DNA from: Denitrobaculum tricleocarpae
GTDB lineage: Bacteria > Pseudomonadota > Alphaproteobacteria > Kiloniellales > Kiloniellaceae
Assembly: GCF_007004665.1 (NCBI RefSeq)
Contig: NZ_ML660052.1
Location: 124,001 to 188,000 of the forward strand
DNA: 64,000 nt
Direction of reading: 5' to 3'
Positions 33,719-44,597 of this stretch are shown piece after piece. Both the position numbers and the translations under genes were made by a program. The notes beneath the pieces are model-generated. The model was not told the origin of the DNA. It searched no databases and was given only the letters and a program-made list of their open reading frames with translations. Position 1 is the stretch's first letter; every line of letters starts with the position of its first letter.

Positions 33719-34915
33719 TTACAGTCCCAGCATCATCTTCGCGACGATGTTCTTTTGTATTTCGTTCGAGCCGCCGTAAATCGAGACTTTGCGCATGTTG
33801 AAATACTGCGAGGCGACCGGGTTGGCGTAATCCGGTCCGATCGGCGGTTCGTTATAACCCTCGTCCAGGCCCTCCGGCACGAAGGGGGCCGCGTAGGGGC
33901 CGAGGGCCCGGCGCAGAAGATCGGTGATCTCCTGACGGATCTCCGTACCCTTGATCTTCAGCATGGAACTCTCGACACCGGGAACGCCACCGTGCTGCGC
34001 CGCCGAGACGGTCCGCAGGTTGAAGGTTTCCATGGCCATGAGATCGATCTCGACCTGGGCGACCCGGGAGGCAAACAACGGGTCCTGGGCCAGGGGCTTG
34101 CGGCCCTTCATCTGCCTGGCGGCGACCTGTTTCAAGTGGGCCAGGCCGTTCTTGGCGAAGGCGACACCGGCGATGCCCGTGCGCTCGTAAGTCAGCAGGT
34201 ACTTGGCATAGGTCCAGCCCTTGTTTTCCTCGCCAACCAGGTTTCCGACCGGGACGCGAACGTCCTCGAAGAAAACTTCGTTGACCTCATGCTCGCCGTC
34301 CAGGGTGACAATCGGGCGGACCGTGATGCCCGGTGTCTTCATGTCGATCAGCAGGAAGGAAATGCCCTGCTGCGGCTTGCAATCGCTGTCGGTGCGGACC
34401 AGACAGAAGATCCAGTCGGCGAAGTGTCCGAGCGTGGTCCAGGTCTTCTGACCGTTCACCAAGTAGTGGTCGCCGTCCCGGACAGCCTTGGTCTTGAGCG
34501 ACGCAAGGTCAGAACCGGACCCAGGTTCCGAGTAACCCTGGCACCACCAATCGTCACCGTTCAGGATGCGCGGCAGATAGTGAGCGCGCTGTTCGTCGCT
34601 GCCGAACTTGATCAGCACCGGCCCCAGCATATTAAGGCCGAAAGGTACGACACGCGGTGCGCCCGCGGCCACGCACTCTTCCTCGAAGATGTGTTTTTCA
34701 ATCGGCGTCCAACCCGTCCCGCCGTGATCAACTGGCCAGTGCCAGGCAAGCCAGCCGCGTTCGTTCAGGCGCGTGTGCCAGAGTTCGTAGTCACCCTTCA
34801 GAAGGCGCTTGCCGCCCTTGACCTTGGCGGCCAGAGCCTCCGGCAGCTTGTCCTTCAGAAAACCGCGGACCTCGTCACGGAAGGCGATCTCTTCAGGCGT
34901 AAAGTTCATGTCCAT
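33719..34915 (-). CDS. Acyl-CoA dehydrogenase, catalytic partner subunit
   Basis: This 398-residue acyl-CoA dehydrogenase starts at MDMNFTPEEIAFRDEVRGFL, preceded by GAAAGGCG; an upstream extension of the frame overlaps fadB and is not conserved. It has WCQGYSEPGSGSDLASLKT, YLVNGQKTWTT and the tail IYGGSNEIQKNIVAKMMLGL. The C-terminal base position is Gly (YGGS in place of YEGT), but E244 in LLTYERTGIAG matches the alternative catalytic Glu of isovaleryl-CoA-dehydrogenase-type enzymes. It would oxidise an acyl-CoA to the 2-enoyl-CoA, passing electrons to ETF. It is the second gene of the six-gene operon. Confidence 0.88.
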   Translation of the reverse strand: MDMNFTPEEIAFRDEVRGFLKDKLPEALAAKVKGGKRLLKGDYELWHTRLNERGWLAWHWPVDHGGTGWTPIEKHIFEEECVAAGAPRVVPFGLNMLGPVLIKFGSDEQRAHYLPRILNGDDWWCQGYSEPGSGSDLASLKTKAVRDGDHYLVNGQKTWTTLGHFADWIFCLVRTDSDCKPQQGISFLLIDMKTPGITVRPIVTLDGEHEVNEVFFEDVRVPVGNLVGEENKGWTYAKYLLTYERTGIAGVAFAKNGLAHLKQVAARQMKGRKPLAQDPLFASRVAQVEIDLMAMETFNLRTVSAAQHGGVPGVESSMLKIKGTEIRQEITDLLRRALGPYAAPFVPEGLDEGYNEPPIGPDYANPVASQYFNMRKVSIYGGSNEIQKNIVAKMMLGL

Positions 34916-34928
34916 GACGCTGCGCCTT

Positions 34929-37034
34929 TCATTTGTTGAGGCTTTCAAAATTTTCGCCGCGCTCCACCAGATCCACCAGCAGTTTGGCGGGCTGCCAGGC
35001 GAAGGCGTCTTCTTCGGCGTAGCTGCGAATGTCGGCCAGGATCTGGTCGAGACCGACCATATCGGCATACTTCATGGGGCCGCCGCGCCAACGCGGGAAG
35101 CCGTAGCCGTAGAGCAGGGTGACATCGATATCCAATGGCCGCAGGGCGATGCCTTCTTCCAGCACCTTGGCGGCCTCGTTGATCATGGCGGCCAGGTAGC
35201 GGCGCTGGATCTGCTCCGGCGTGAAGCTCTTGGGCTCGATGTCCTTCTTGGCGCGTTCCTGCACGACGATGTTTTCCACCACCGGGTCTTTGGCGCCCCG
35301 CCGGTTCCCCTCGCTGTAGAGATACCAGCCGGCACCGGACTTCTGGCCCATGCGGCCGGCTTCATAGAGGCGGTCGGCAACCTCCACGTAGCGTTCCCGG
35401 GGATCGCGGGTGGCGTCCAGGCGGCGGCGGGTCATCCAGCCGATGTCGACACCGGCCAGATCGCTGACCTGGAAGGGCCCCATGGGGAAACCGAACGCGC
35501 GGATCGCATCATCGACTTCATAGGGGCTGGCCCCGTCCTCGACCATATAGTCGATCTGCTTGCGGTAGGTGGCGAGAATACGGTTACCGATGAAACCATC
35601 GCAGACACCTGCGCGCACGCCCACCTTGCCCAGGCGTTTGGCCAGCGCGAAGCCGGTGGCGACGACTTCCGGTGCCGTCTGATCGCCCACCACGATCTCA
35701 AGCAGCTTCATGACATGAGCCGGGGAGAAGAAGTGCAGGCCGATCACGTCGGAGGGACGTGAGGTTCCGGCTGCCAAGGCGTCGACATCCAGATAGGAGG
35801 TGTTGGTGGCCAGGATCGCGCCTGCTTTTAGGACCGCATCGAGCTGCGCGAAGACGCCTTTCTTGACCTCCATGTCTTCGAAAACCGCTTCGACAACAAT
35901 GTCGACATCGGAAAGCGCGGCATAGTCGGTCGAGCCGGAGAAACTCTCCGTCATCACCGCGGCCTTGCTGCCCGCGGTCAGCTTGCCGCGTTTGACAGAG
36001 GCCTCCAGGATCTTATCCACGGTCGCTTTGCCGCGGGCGAGACTTTCTTCGTCGCGCTCGATCATGATCACCTGAAGACCGGAAAGCAGCATGGAAACGG
36101 CAATACCCGCGCCCATGGTGCCGCCGCCGACAACACCGGCCGAAATCAGCGGCCGCCGCGCGGCGCCTTTCAGGCCGGGGACCTTGCCGACCTGCCGTTC
36201 GGAGAAAAAGGCGTGGATCAGACCGGCGCGTTGCGGCGATTCCACGCATTCCTGAAAGAGTTCGCGTTCCCGTTTGATGCCATCATCGAAGGGCAGCTCG
36301 ACCGCCGCCTGAACCGCGTCGACGATCTTGTGGGGGGAGAAGAGGCCGCGCGCGGTTTTCTTCAGCTTCCCGCGGGCGTCGTCGAAGACATCGGACTTGC
36401 CACGGTCAGCGAGAATTTCGTCTTCGAGGTCACGCACGCGGCGCAGGGGATAGGCCTCGTCGATGGCCTTGCGGGCGAAGGCGAGACCGGCTTCGAGCGG
36501 TGTTTCGGCCTTGGAGACTTCATCGATCAGACCCAGGGACAGGGCCTTTTCCGCCGCGACGAAATCGCCGGAAAGGATCATATCAAGCGCCTTGGCGGCG
36601 CCGATCAGGCGCGGCGTGCGCTGCGTTCCGCCGGCCCCCGGCAGGATACCGAGTTTGACTTCCGGCAGCCCGACCTTCGCGCCGTCGAGCGCGACCCGGT
36701 AATGACAGCCGAGCGCGACTTCGAAACCACCGCCGAGTGCGGTGCCGTGCAGGGCGGCGATGACCGGCTTGGGGCAGGCATCCATGTCCTCGATCACTTC
36801 GGGAAGCGACGGCGGCTGCGGCGGTTTGCCGAACTCACGGATATCGGCCCCGGCGATAAAGGTTCGCTCCGCGCCGAGGATCACGATCGCACGGACCGCG
36901 TCGTCATTGGCCGCCTCGTTCAACCGCTCCTTCAGGCCCTGACGGACAGCCTGTCCCAGGGCATTGACCGGCGGGTTATCCACGACAATGGCTGCGATAT
37001 CACCGTGGCGTTCGAGCCGCACCACCTCACTCAT
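34929..37034 (-). CDS. Bifunctional enoyl-CoA hydratase/3-hydroxyacyl-CoA dehydrogenase (FadB-like)
   Basis: This 701-residue fusion has an N-terminal crotonase domain (about 1-190; LHGTALGGGFEVALG, GLPEVKLGILPGAGGTQR) and a 3-hydroxyacyl-CoA dehydrogenase part from about residue 295 (AGVVGGGTMGAGIAVSM for NAD, then LHFFSPAHVMKLLEIVVG and CDGFIGNRILATYRKQ) with a C-terminal repeat. It hydrates a 2-enoyl-CoA and oxidises the 3-hydroxyacyl-CoA. GGGAG precedes the ATG. It heads a six-gene operon ending at 30317, with gaps of 13 bases or less. The palindrome ATTCCG/CGGAAT at 37184-37200 lies 150 bases upstream. No thiolase is in the operon; the one at 27.2 kb could complete the cycle. Confidence 0.9.
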   Translation of the reverse strand: MSEVVRLERHGDIAAIVVDNPPVNALGQAVRQGLKERLNEAANDDAVRAIVILGAERTFIAGADIREFGKPPQPPSLPEVIEDMDACPKPVIAALHGTALGGGFEVALGCHYRVALDGAKVGLPEVKLGILPGAGGTQRTPRLIGAAKALDMILSGDFVAAEKALSLGLIDEVSKAETPLEAGLAFARKAIDEAYPLRRVRDLEDEILADRGKSDVFDDARGKLKKTARGLFSPHKIVDAVQAAVELPFDDGIKRERELFQECVESPQRAGLIHAFFSERQVGKVPGLKGAARRPLISAGVVGGGTMGAGIAVSMLLSGLQVIMIERDEESLARGKATVDKILEASVKRGKLTAGSKAAVMTESFSGSTDYAALSDVDIVVEAVFEDMEVKKGVFAQLDAVLKAGAILATNTSYLDVDALAAGTSRPSDVIGLHFFSPAHVMKLLEIVVGDQTAPEVVATGFALAKRLGKVGVRAGVCDGFIGNRILATYRKQIDYMVEDGASPYEVDDAIRAFGFPMGPFQVSDLAGVDIGWMTRRRLDATRDPRERYVEVADRLYEAGRMGQKSGAGWYLYSEGNRRGAKDPVVENIVVQERAKKDIEPKSFTPEQIQRRYLAAMINEAAKVLEEGIALRPLDIDVTLLYGYGFPRWRGGPMKYADMVGLDQILADIRSYAEEDAFAWQPAKLLVDLVERGENFESLNK

Positions 37035-37183
37035 TACAGTCTCCCGGCTGCGTTTATTGTTAACTCAGAGCTACTCTAGACCAAGCCCTACCAGGCATCG
37101 ACCGTCTTTCCAGGGTGGCGGTGAGCTGTGGAATTTTTCAGAGAATAGCGACCCGGTTTCGTTATTCCAATATATAAAATACT

Positions 37184-37200
37184 ATTCCGCATATCGGAAT
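37184..37200. promoter_or_regulatory. Palindromic operator upstream of the beta-oxidation operon
   Basis: ATTCCG (37184-37189) and CGGAAT (37195-37200) are perfect inverted arms around CATAT, and the left half includes the core TTCCGCATAT found at 25441-25450 and 37846-37855. A related half site, ATTCCAATAT, lies at 37164-37173. The site is 150 bases before the FadB-like gene and just past the end of the Lrp-family regulator gene, in an AT-rich stretch suited to a promoter. Confidence 0.7.
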
Positions 37201-37284
37201 TTCAATTTACCTTCCGGGACCTGATCAGGTTCATGCGCGTAACAGTCTCGGATGTCGAATCCTGGGGTGTGATCGGGACTGCTG

Positions 37285-37815
37285 TCACTCTGGCGGGAGG
37301 GGGATCTCGGGCCAGGAGCCGGTGACCTCCGGCTGCACCGGACGTTCCAGATAGGTTGACAAAACGACAAAGCTCTTGGTGCCTTTAACGCCCGGCAGGA
37401 CATAAAGCTGTGACAGGAAGTGTTCCAGGGCAAGCGCGCTCTCGGTCCTTACCTTCAGGATCACGCAAGTGTCGCCCGCGACCGAGTGCATCTCTTCCAC
37501 CTCCGGAAAAGCCTTCAGTTTCATCATGCGTTGGCTCTTGCCCCACCCCTCCGCATCGACGTGGATAAAGGCGAGAAAGGGCTTTCCGACCGCCGGTCCA
37601 TTGATCATCGCGCTCGTCCCGGCAATGGCACCGCTTTCTTTCATGCGTTTGACCCGGTCGTGGACCGCCGGAGCTGAGAGACCTGCGCTCTGGCCGACCT
37701 GGGCGTAGGTCTGGCGGGCGTCCCGGGTCAAAGCACTTAAGATTCTTCGGTCGAAGTCGTCCAATGGGCGGCTTGACCTCAGTTTTGGCTGAACATCCTC
37801 TGCTTCTCGATTCAT
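37285..37815 (-). CDS. Lrp/AsnC family transcriptional regulator
   Basis: This 176-residue protein has an N-terminal helix-turn-helix (LDDFDRRILSALTRDARQTY, QVGQSAGLSAPAVHDRVKRM) and a C-terminal RAM effector domain (FLAFIHVDAEGWG to FVVLSTYLERP) with VEEMHSVAGDTCVILKVRTE. Such proteins form dimers and octamers and sense amino acids or related small molecules. It diverges from the RidA-like gene, and a copy of the TTCCGCATAT motif lies between their starts. The same motif stands before the TRAP/ligase genes and the beta-oxidation operon, so this is the likely regulator of all three. The effector is unknown. Confidence 0.88.
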   Translation of the reverse strand: MNREAEDVQPKLRSSRPLDDFDRRILSALTRDARQTYAQVGQSAGLSAPAVHDRVKRMKESGAIAGTSAMINGPAVGKPFLAFIHVDAEGWGKSQRMMKLKAFPEVEEMHSVAGDTCVILKVRTESALALEHFLSQLYVLPGVKGTKSFVVLSTYLERPVQPEVTGSWPEIPLPPE

Positions 37816-37844
37816 CTTTCAGATTGCCCCTATTTTTATAATTC

Positions 37845-37877
37845 ATTCCGCATATCCTTATTTTAGCGAAAGGATAT
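37845..37877. promoter_or_regulatory. Operator between the Lrp-family gene and ridA-like gene
   Basis: ATTCCGCATATCC (37845-37857) carries the shared core. In addition ATATCCTT (37852-37859) and AAGGATAT (37870-37877) form a perfect 8-bp inverted repeat with a 10-base spacer. The site fills most of the 67-base gap between the two divergent starts, so a bound regulator would block or control both, including its own gene. AAGGATAT also overlaps the position of a ridA ribosome binding site. Confidence 0.65.
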
Positions 37878-37882
37878 TCAGT

Positions 37883-38272
37883 ATGCTCGAATCAATTATC
37901 AATCCAGCTGCGGGTATTTACCCGGCCACGGGGGACTATGTTCATGGTCTGGAGGTTCGCCGTGCGCGAAGGCAGCTTTTTGTCAGCGGGACGATGGGGC
38001 TCGATATTCATGGCAATGCTCCGCCGGCACTCGATGAGCAACTTGAGCTGATCTGGCAAAATCTACGGCGCATTCTGACCGAGGCGCAGATGACCACGGA
38101 CAATATAGTGCGGGTTACGAGCTATCTCACGAAGCCTGAATTCGCCCAAAAGAATCAGGAAGCGCGCGTAAGGGCCCTGGGAAACAGGCGCGTTCCGACA
38201 ACTGCGATTGTTGTGCAGACACTCGACCCGGCATGGCTGGTTGAACTGGAGATAACGGCCGTTGCGGAATGA
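37883..38272 (+). CDS. RidA/YjgF family protein lacking the catalytic arginine
   Basis: This 129-residue protein has the RidA fold (RQLFVSGTMGLDIHGNAP, QLELIWQNLRRILTEAQMT, IVRVTSYLTK). Typical RidA proteins hydrolyse reactive imines made by PLP enzymes and need an Arg at about position 105. In the matching segment here (RRVPTTAIVVQTLDPAWLVE) the position is Thr (about T106), so classic imine deaminase activity is unlikely; it is more like the Rid subgroups without this residue. It starts with ATG at 37883 after AAAGGA, diverges from the Lrp-family gene, and probably belongs to the same regulon. Confidence 0.83.
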   Translation: MLESIINPAAGIYPATGDYVHGLEVRRARRQLFVSGTMGLDIHGNAPPALDEQLELIWQNLRRILTEAQMTTDNIVRVTSYLTKPEFAQKNQEARVRALGNRRVPTTAIVVQTLDPAWLVELEITAVAE

Positions 38273-38313
38273 ACTCTGTTTGCCTTGCGGGAACTACGCG
38301 GTAGGATCCATTC

Positions 38314-39150
38314 TTAAGTGCTCTGGCCCATTCTGGCTTCCAGATCGCCGACCCGGCGGCGCAGCAGAGGCCCGACCTCCTCGGTGATGCGGGCTTCCGT
38401 GAGGTTATTGCTGAGATCGCCGCAGTTGAAGACGAAAGCCTGGGAGGCTTCGTGGCTCCGGAACGGAACCGCGACGGCATTGATGGTGTCGACCCAGCCG
38501 CCGATGGAGGTGGTGTAGCCCAGGGACAACAACTGCTGACGCGCTCTCTTGACTATGCTGTCGAAGGCGTCACCGGTCAGTTCGCCGGAGGCCACGAATT
38601 CCTGGCGCAGGCCGCGGCATTCGCGTTCCGAGGCAGAGGCAAGAAAACAGAGACCTGAAGCCGTCTTGTCGAGGGGAATCTTGCGGCCGACCTCCAGCCA
38701 GATCGTCGCCGCCGCGCGGGGCCGCCAGCAATGGGCATAGAGCATCGAGAGCTGATCGCGGACCGTGAAGGCGACCAGAGTGCCGGTCTCGTCCGCAAGC
38801 TCCTGCATGATCGGATTGGCGATCTCCAGAAACGGCAGGTTCACCCGGGCTATATTACCCAGTGCCAGCGCCGCCGGGCCGAGACGGTACTTTTCGATCG
38901 AGCGTAGGTGGTCGAGATAGCCCAGTTGGGAAAGCGTGTAGGTCATGCGCGATACGGTGGACTTGGGCAGGCCGGTGCGCTCGGAAAGCTCCTGATTGCC
39001 CAGAGGGCCGTCGGAGGTGCGGAAAGCGCGCAGGACACTTAGGCCCCGGGCCAGCGTGGTGGCGAAACGGCGGTCAGGGCCAGCTTCCTCGGGAGGGTCT
39101 TCCTCGCGGAGACCTTCGCCGCTTTCGCCTGTTTTCGATATCGGAGTCAC
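38314..39150 (-). CDS. IclR family transcriptional regulator
   Basis: This 278-residue protein has an N-terminal winged helix (LARGLSVLRAFRTSDGPLGN, SERTGLPKSTVSRMTYTLSQ, LGYLDH) and the IclR effector domain (VAFTVRDQLSMLYAHCWRPR, IPLDKTASGLCFLAS). Such regulators commonly control catabolic genes for aromatic or short acids. It is convergent with the RidA-like gene and followed upstream by the thiamine operon on the same strand. Its target cannot be told; the adjacent acyl-CoA catabolic genes are the obvious guess. Confidence 0.88.
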   Translation of the reverse strand: MTPISKTGESGEGLREEDPPEEAGPDRRFATTLARGLSVLRAFRTSDGPLGNQELSERTGLPKSTVSRMTYTLSQLGYLDHLRSIEKYRLGPAALALGNIARVNLPFLEIANPIMQELADETGTLVAFTVRDQLSMLYAHCWRPRAAATIWLEVGRKIPLDKTASGLCFLASASERECRGLRQEFVASGELTGDAFDSIVKRARQQLLSLGYTTSIGGWVDTINAVAVPFRSHEASQAFVFNCGDLSNNLTEARITEEVGPLLRRRVGDLEARMGQST

Positions 39151-39219
39151 GCCTTCGCCCTCGCCAAAATGATCAGACCGGACTACAGCAGAAACCCCGC
39201 GCAGGTCAAATGGTCCGCT

Positions 39220-39825
39220 CTACTTGCGCCGTGGCGCGGTCAGCTCGAGCCATTCCCTCAGGCGGGTTTCCGGGCTTTCGGCCAGAAGCACGTCGGTGAC
39301 GACTGAGATGGAGTCCGCGCCCGCCTCGAAGACAGCAGGTGCGCGCTCGATGGTCAGGCCTCCGATGGCGACCAGAGGCACGTCGCCCACTTTTTCCTTC
39401 CAGCCGGTGACCTTTTCCACGCCTTGCGGCGCCCACTTCATGGCCTTGAGGATCGTGGGGTAGACGGGGCCGAGCGCGACATAATCAGGCTTCAGGGCGA
39501 GGGCGCGGTCGAGTTCCCTGTCGTCGTGGGTGCTGACCCCAAGACGCAGGCCGCCGTCCCGGATGGCCGTGACATCGGCGTCGTCCAGATCTTCCTGGCC
39601 CAGATGTACATAGTCGCAGCCCAGCTCTAATGCCAGTTGCCAGTAGTCGTTCACGATCAGCTGGCAGCCGGCTTCGGCGCAGAGGGTTTTGGCCTCGGCG
39701 ATTTGCACGCGCAGTTCCGCCTCAGGCTTATCCTTGATGCGTAGCTGCACCAGTTTCAGGCCCAGCGGCAAAAACCGTGGCAGCCATTTGACGCCGTCGA
39801 TGATGAGGTAAAAGGGATCGAGCAT
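39220..39825 (-). CDS. thiE: Thiamine phosphate synthase
   Basis: This 201-residue TIM-barrel enzyme joins the pyrimidine pyrophosphate and thiazole phosphate to make thiamine phosphate. It has VQLRIKDKPEAELRVQIAEA, LIVNDYWQLALELGCDYVHL, ALGPVYPTILKAMKWAPQG and VAIGGLTIERAPAVFEAGAD. The ATG at 39825 overlaps the thiG stop (TGATG); a TTG four codons upstream is possible. It is the last gene of the thiCOSGE operon controlled by the TPP riboswitch. Confidence 0.9.
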   Translation of the reverse strand: MLDPFYLIIDGVKWLPRFLPLGLKLVQLRIKDKPEAELRVQIAEAKTLCAEAGCQLIVNDYWQLALELGCDYVHLGQEDLDDADVTAIRDGGLRLGVSTHDDRELDRALALKPDYVALGPVYPTILKAMKWAPQGVEKVTGWKEKVGDVPLVAIGGLTIERAPAVFEAGADSISVVTDVLLAESPETRLREWLELTAPRRK

Positions 39826-40604
39826 CAGTTGTTCCAAAAGGGTGTGCCTGCTACGGGCGTGGAGGGGGCAGCCATGTCGCGGGTTTCTATTGGCTCCGCC
39901 TCAAAAGCCGTCCGTCCGGCCTCGATCGCGGCGGCGAAGGCCCTGGCCATGGCGACCGGATCTCCGGCCTTGGCGACGGCGGTGTTGAGCAGGATGGCGT
40001 CGTAGCCCAGTTCCATGGCCTGGGCGGCGTGGGAGGGCAAGCCGATGCCGGCGTCCACCACCAGGGGCACCTTGGGAAAGTGCGCGCGCAGGCTGCGCAG
40101 GCCGTAGAGATTGTTCAGGCCGCGCCCGCTGCCGATCGGCGCGCCCCAGGGCATCAGCACTTCGCAGCCGGCAGCCAGCAGCTTTTCCGCGACCACCAGA
40201 TCTTCGGTGGTGTAGGGAAAGACTTCGAAACCTTCGGAACAGAGAATGCGCGCGGCCTCCACCAGTCCGAAGACGTCCGGCTGCAGGGTGTCGTCCTCGC
40301 CGATCACCTCCAGCTTGACCCAGGGCGTGTCGAAAAGCTCGCGCGCCATCTGCGCCGTGGTGACCGCTTCCTTCACCGTCTTGCAGCCGGCGGTGTTGGG
40401 CAGGACACGGACGCCGGACTCCTTGATCAGCGACCAGAAGGCCTGGCCGGCACGCTCCGTACCCGACTCCCGGCGCAGGGAGACCGTCGCGATCTGCGCG
40501 CCGGAGGCCTTCAGGGACTCCAGCATGATCGCGGGCGAGGGATAGAGCGAAGTGCCGAGCAGGAGACGGGACTGAACGCTCGTGCCGTAAAAGTCGAGGC
40601 TCAT
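39825..40604 (-). CDS. thiG: Thiazole synthase ThiG
   Basis: This 259-residue enzyme builds the thiazole phosphate ring from deoxyxylulose phosphate, ThiS thiocarboxylate and dehydroglycine. The Schiff-base lysine is K97 ([12 protein letters not shown]). Other marks are [30 protein letters not shown] and [19 protein letters not shown]. It lies 4 bases after thiS and overlaps thiE by one base. Confidence 0.94.
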   Translation of the reverse strand: MSLDFYGTSVQSRLLLGTSLYPSPAIMLESLKASGAQIATVSLRRESGTERAGQAFWSLIKESGVRVLPNTAGCKTVKEAVTTAQMARELFDTPWVKLEVIGEDDTLQPDVFGLVEAARILCSEGFEVFPYTTEDLVVAEKLLAAGCEVLMPWGAPIGSGRGLNNLYGLRSLRAHFPKVPLVVDAGIGLPSHAAQAMELGYDAILLNTAVAKAGDPVAMARAFAAAIEAGRTAFEAEPIETRDMAAPSTPVAGTPFWNN

Positions 40605-40608
40605 GGGG

Positions 40609-40802
40609 TTATCCGCCCTTCATGGGGGCGATAACTTCGATCTGATCGTTTTCCGACACCGCCAGTTCCAGACGCTTGCCTTTGGGGGCGAACTCGCCGT
40701 TCAGCGCGGTCGCGACCACCGCGCCGTCGTAGTTCAGTTCGCTCAGAAGTTCGGCGAGCGTGGCCGCCGCGGTCTCATGCGGCTGACCGTTAACCGTGAC
40801 CC

Positions 40803-40806
<4 letters not shown>
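40609..40806 (-). CDS. thiS: Sulfur carrier protein ThiS
   Basis: This 65-residue ubiquitin-like protein ends in Gly-Gly (APMKGG), the site adenylated and turned into a thiocarboxylate that gives sulfur to ThiG. It overlaps the thiO stop by four bases and precedes thiG. Confidence 0.92.
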
Positions 40807-43874
<3,068 letters not shown>

Positions 43875-43940
43875 GAATGACTAAATCGATATCACGCAAG
43901 CGCATGCAGTTCCAGAGATTTGTATGTTTGCCGTCGCGAT

Positions 43941-44567
43941 TCAGCGGCGGTCGAAGGCCAGCTTCGCGGCGAGCCCGAGGAAGATGCAGCAGGTCAGCCA
44001 GCGATAGACGGCCATGAGTTTCGCACTCGACGCCAGTGTGCGCCCGATCCCGCCGGAGAAGCCGCCGACAACCCCGTTGATCACCGTACCACCGACGTTC
44101 AGGATCGCGCCGAAGATCAGGAACTGGAGGATTGTCGACCCGCGCGAGGGGTCCACAAACTGCGGGACGAAAGCAAGGATGAAGATCGCCACTTTGGGAT
44201 TGAAGAGGTTCACGATTGCGCCGTCGCGCCAGGCGGCGAAGACACCGCCTGATCCAACCTGCGCAGCCGACAGAGGTGCATTGCGGCTGCGGACCGCCTG
44301 GATCGCCAGCCAGACCAGATAGCTCACACCGGCCCAGCGCACGATCTCGAAAGCGAAAGGATAGGCCGCGAGCAACGCGGCTAACCCGAAAGCGGCGAGC
44401 AGCGAGTGAACGAAGGAACCTGTGGCGACGCCCAGGCTCGCCGCGACGCCGGCTCGCGGTCCGGATTTCAAACCTTGTCCCAGGCAAAAGAGCATATCGC
44501 TGCCGGGCGTCATGTTGAGTGCCAGGGCGGCGGGAATGAAAATGAGAAGCTGGGCCGGATCGATCAT
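43941..44567 (-). CDS. LysE/RhtB family amino-acid exporter
   Basis: This 208-residue membrane protein has the six helices of the LysE/RhtB family. The N-terminal FIPAALALNMTPGSDMLFCL with LGQGLKSGPRAGVAASLGVA and the central VNLFNPKVAIFILAFVPQFV are the family signatures. It exports amino acids such as homoserine, threonine or lysine; the cargo is not known. It lies 30 bases after the Gfo/Idh/MocA gene on the same strand. Confidence 0.88.
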   Translation of the reverse strand: MIDPAQLLIFIPAALALNMTPGSDMLFCLGQGLKSGPRAGVAASLGVATGSFVHSLLAAFGLAALLAAYPFAFEIVRWAGVSYLVWLAIQAVRSRNAPLSAAQVGSGGVFAAWRDGAIVNLFNPKVAIFILAFVPQFVDPSRGSTILQFLIFGAILNVGGTVINGVVGGFSGGIGRTLASSAKLMAVYRWLTCCIFLGLAAKLAFDRR

Positions 44568-44597
44568 GTCTCTGAGCCTTGCTGAGCAAATATGTTG

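Noticed and set aside
33260-34939. 559-codon plus-strand frame opposite the two acyl-CoA dehydrogenase genes
   Set aside because: It spans the junction of two well-supported genes on the other strand and has no recognisable domain.
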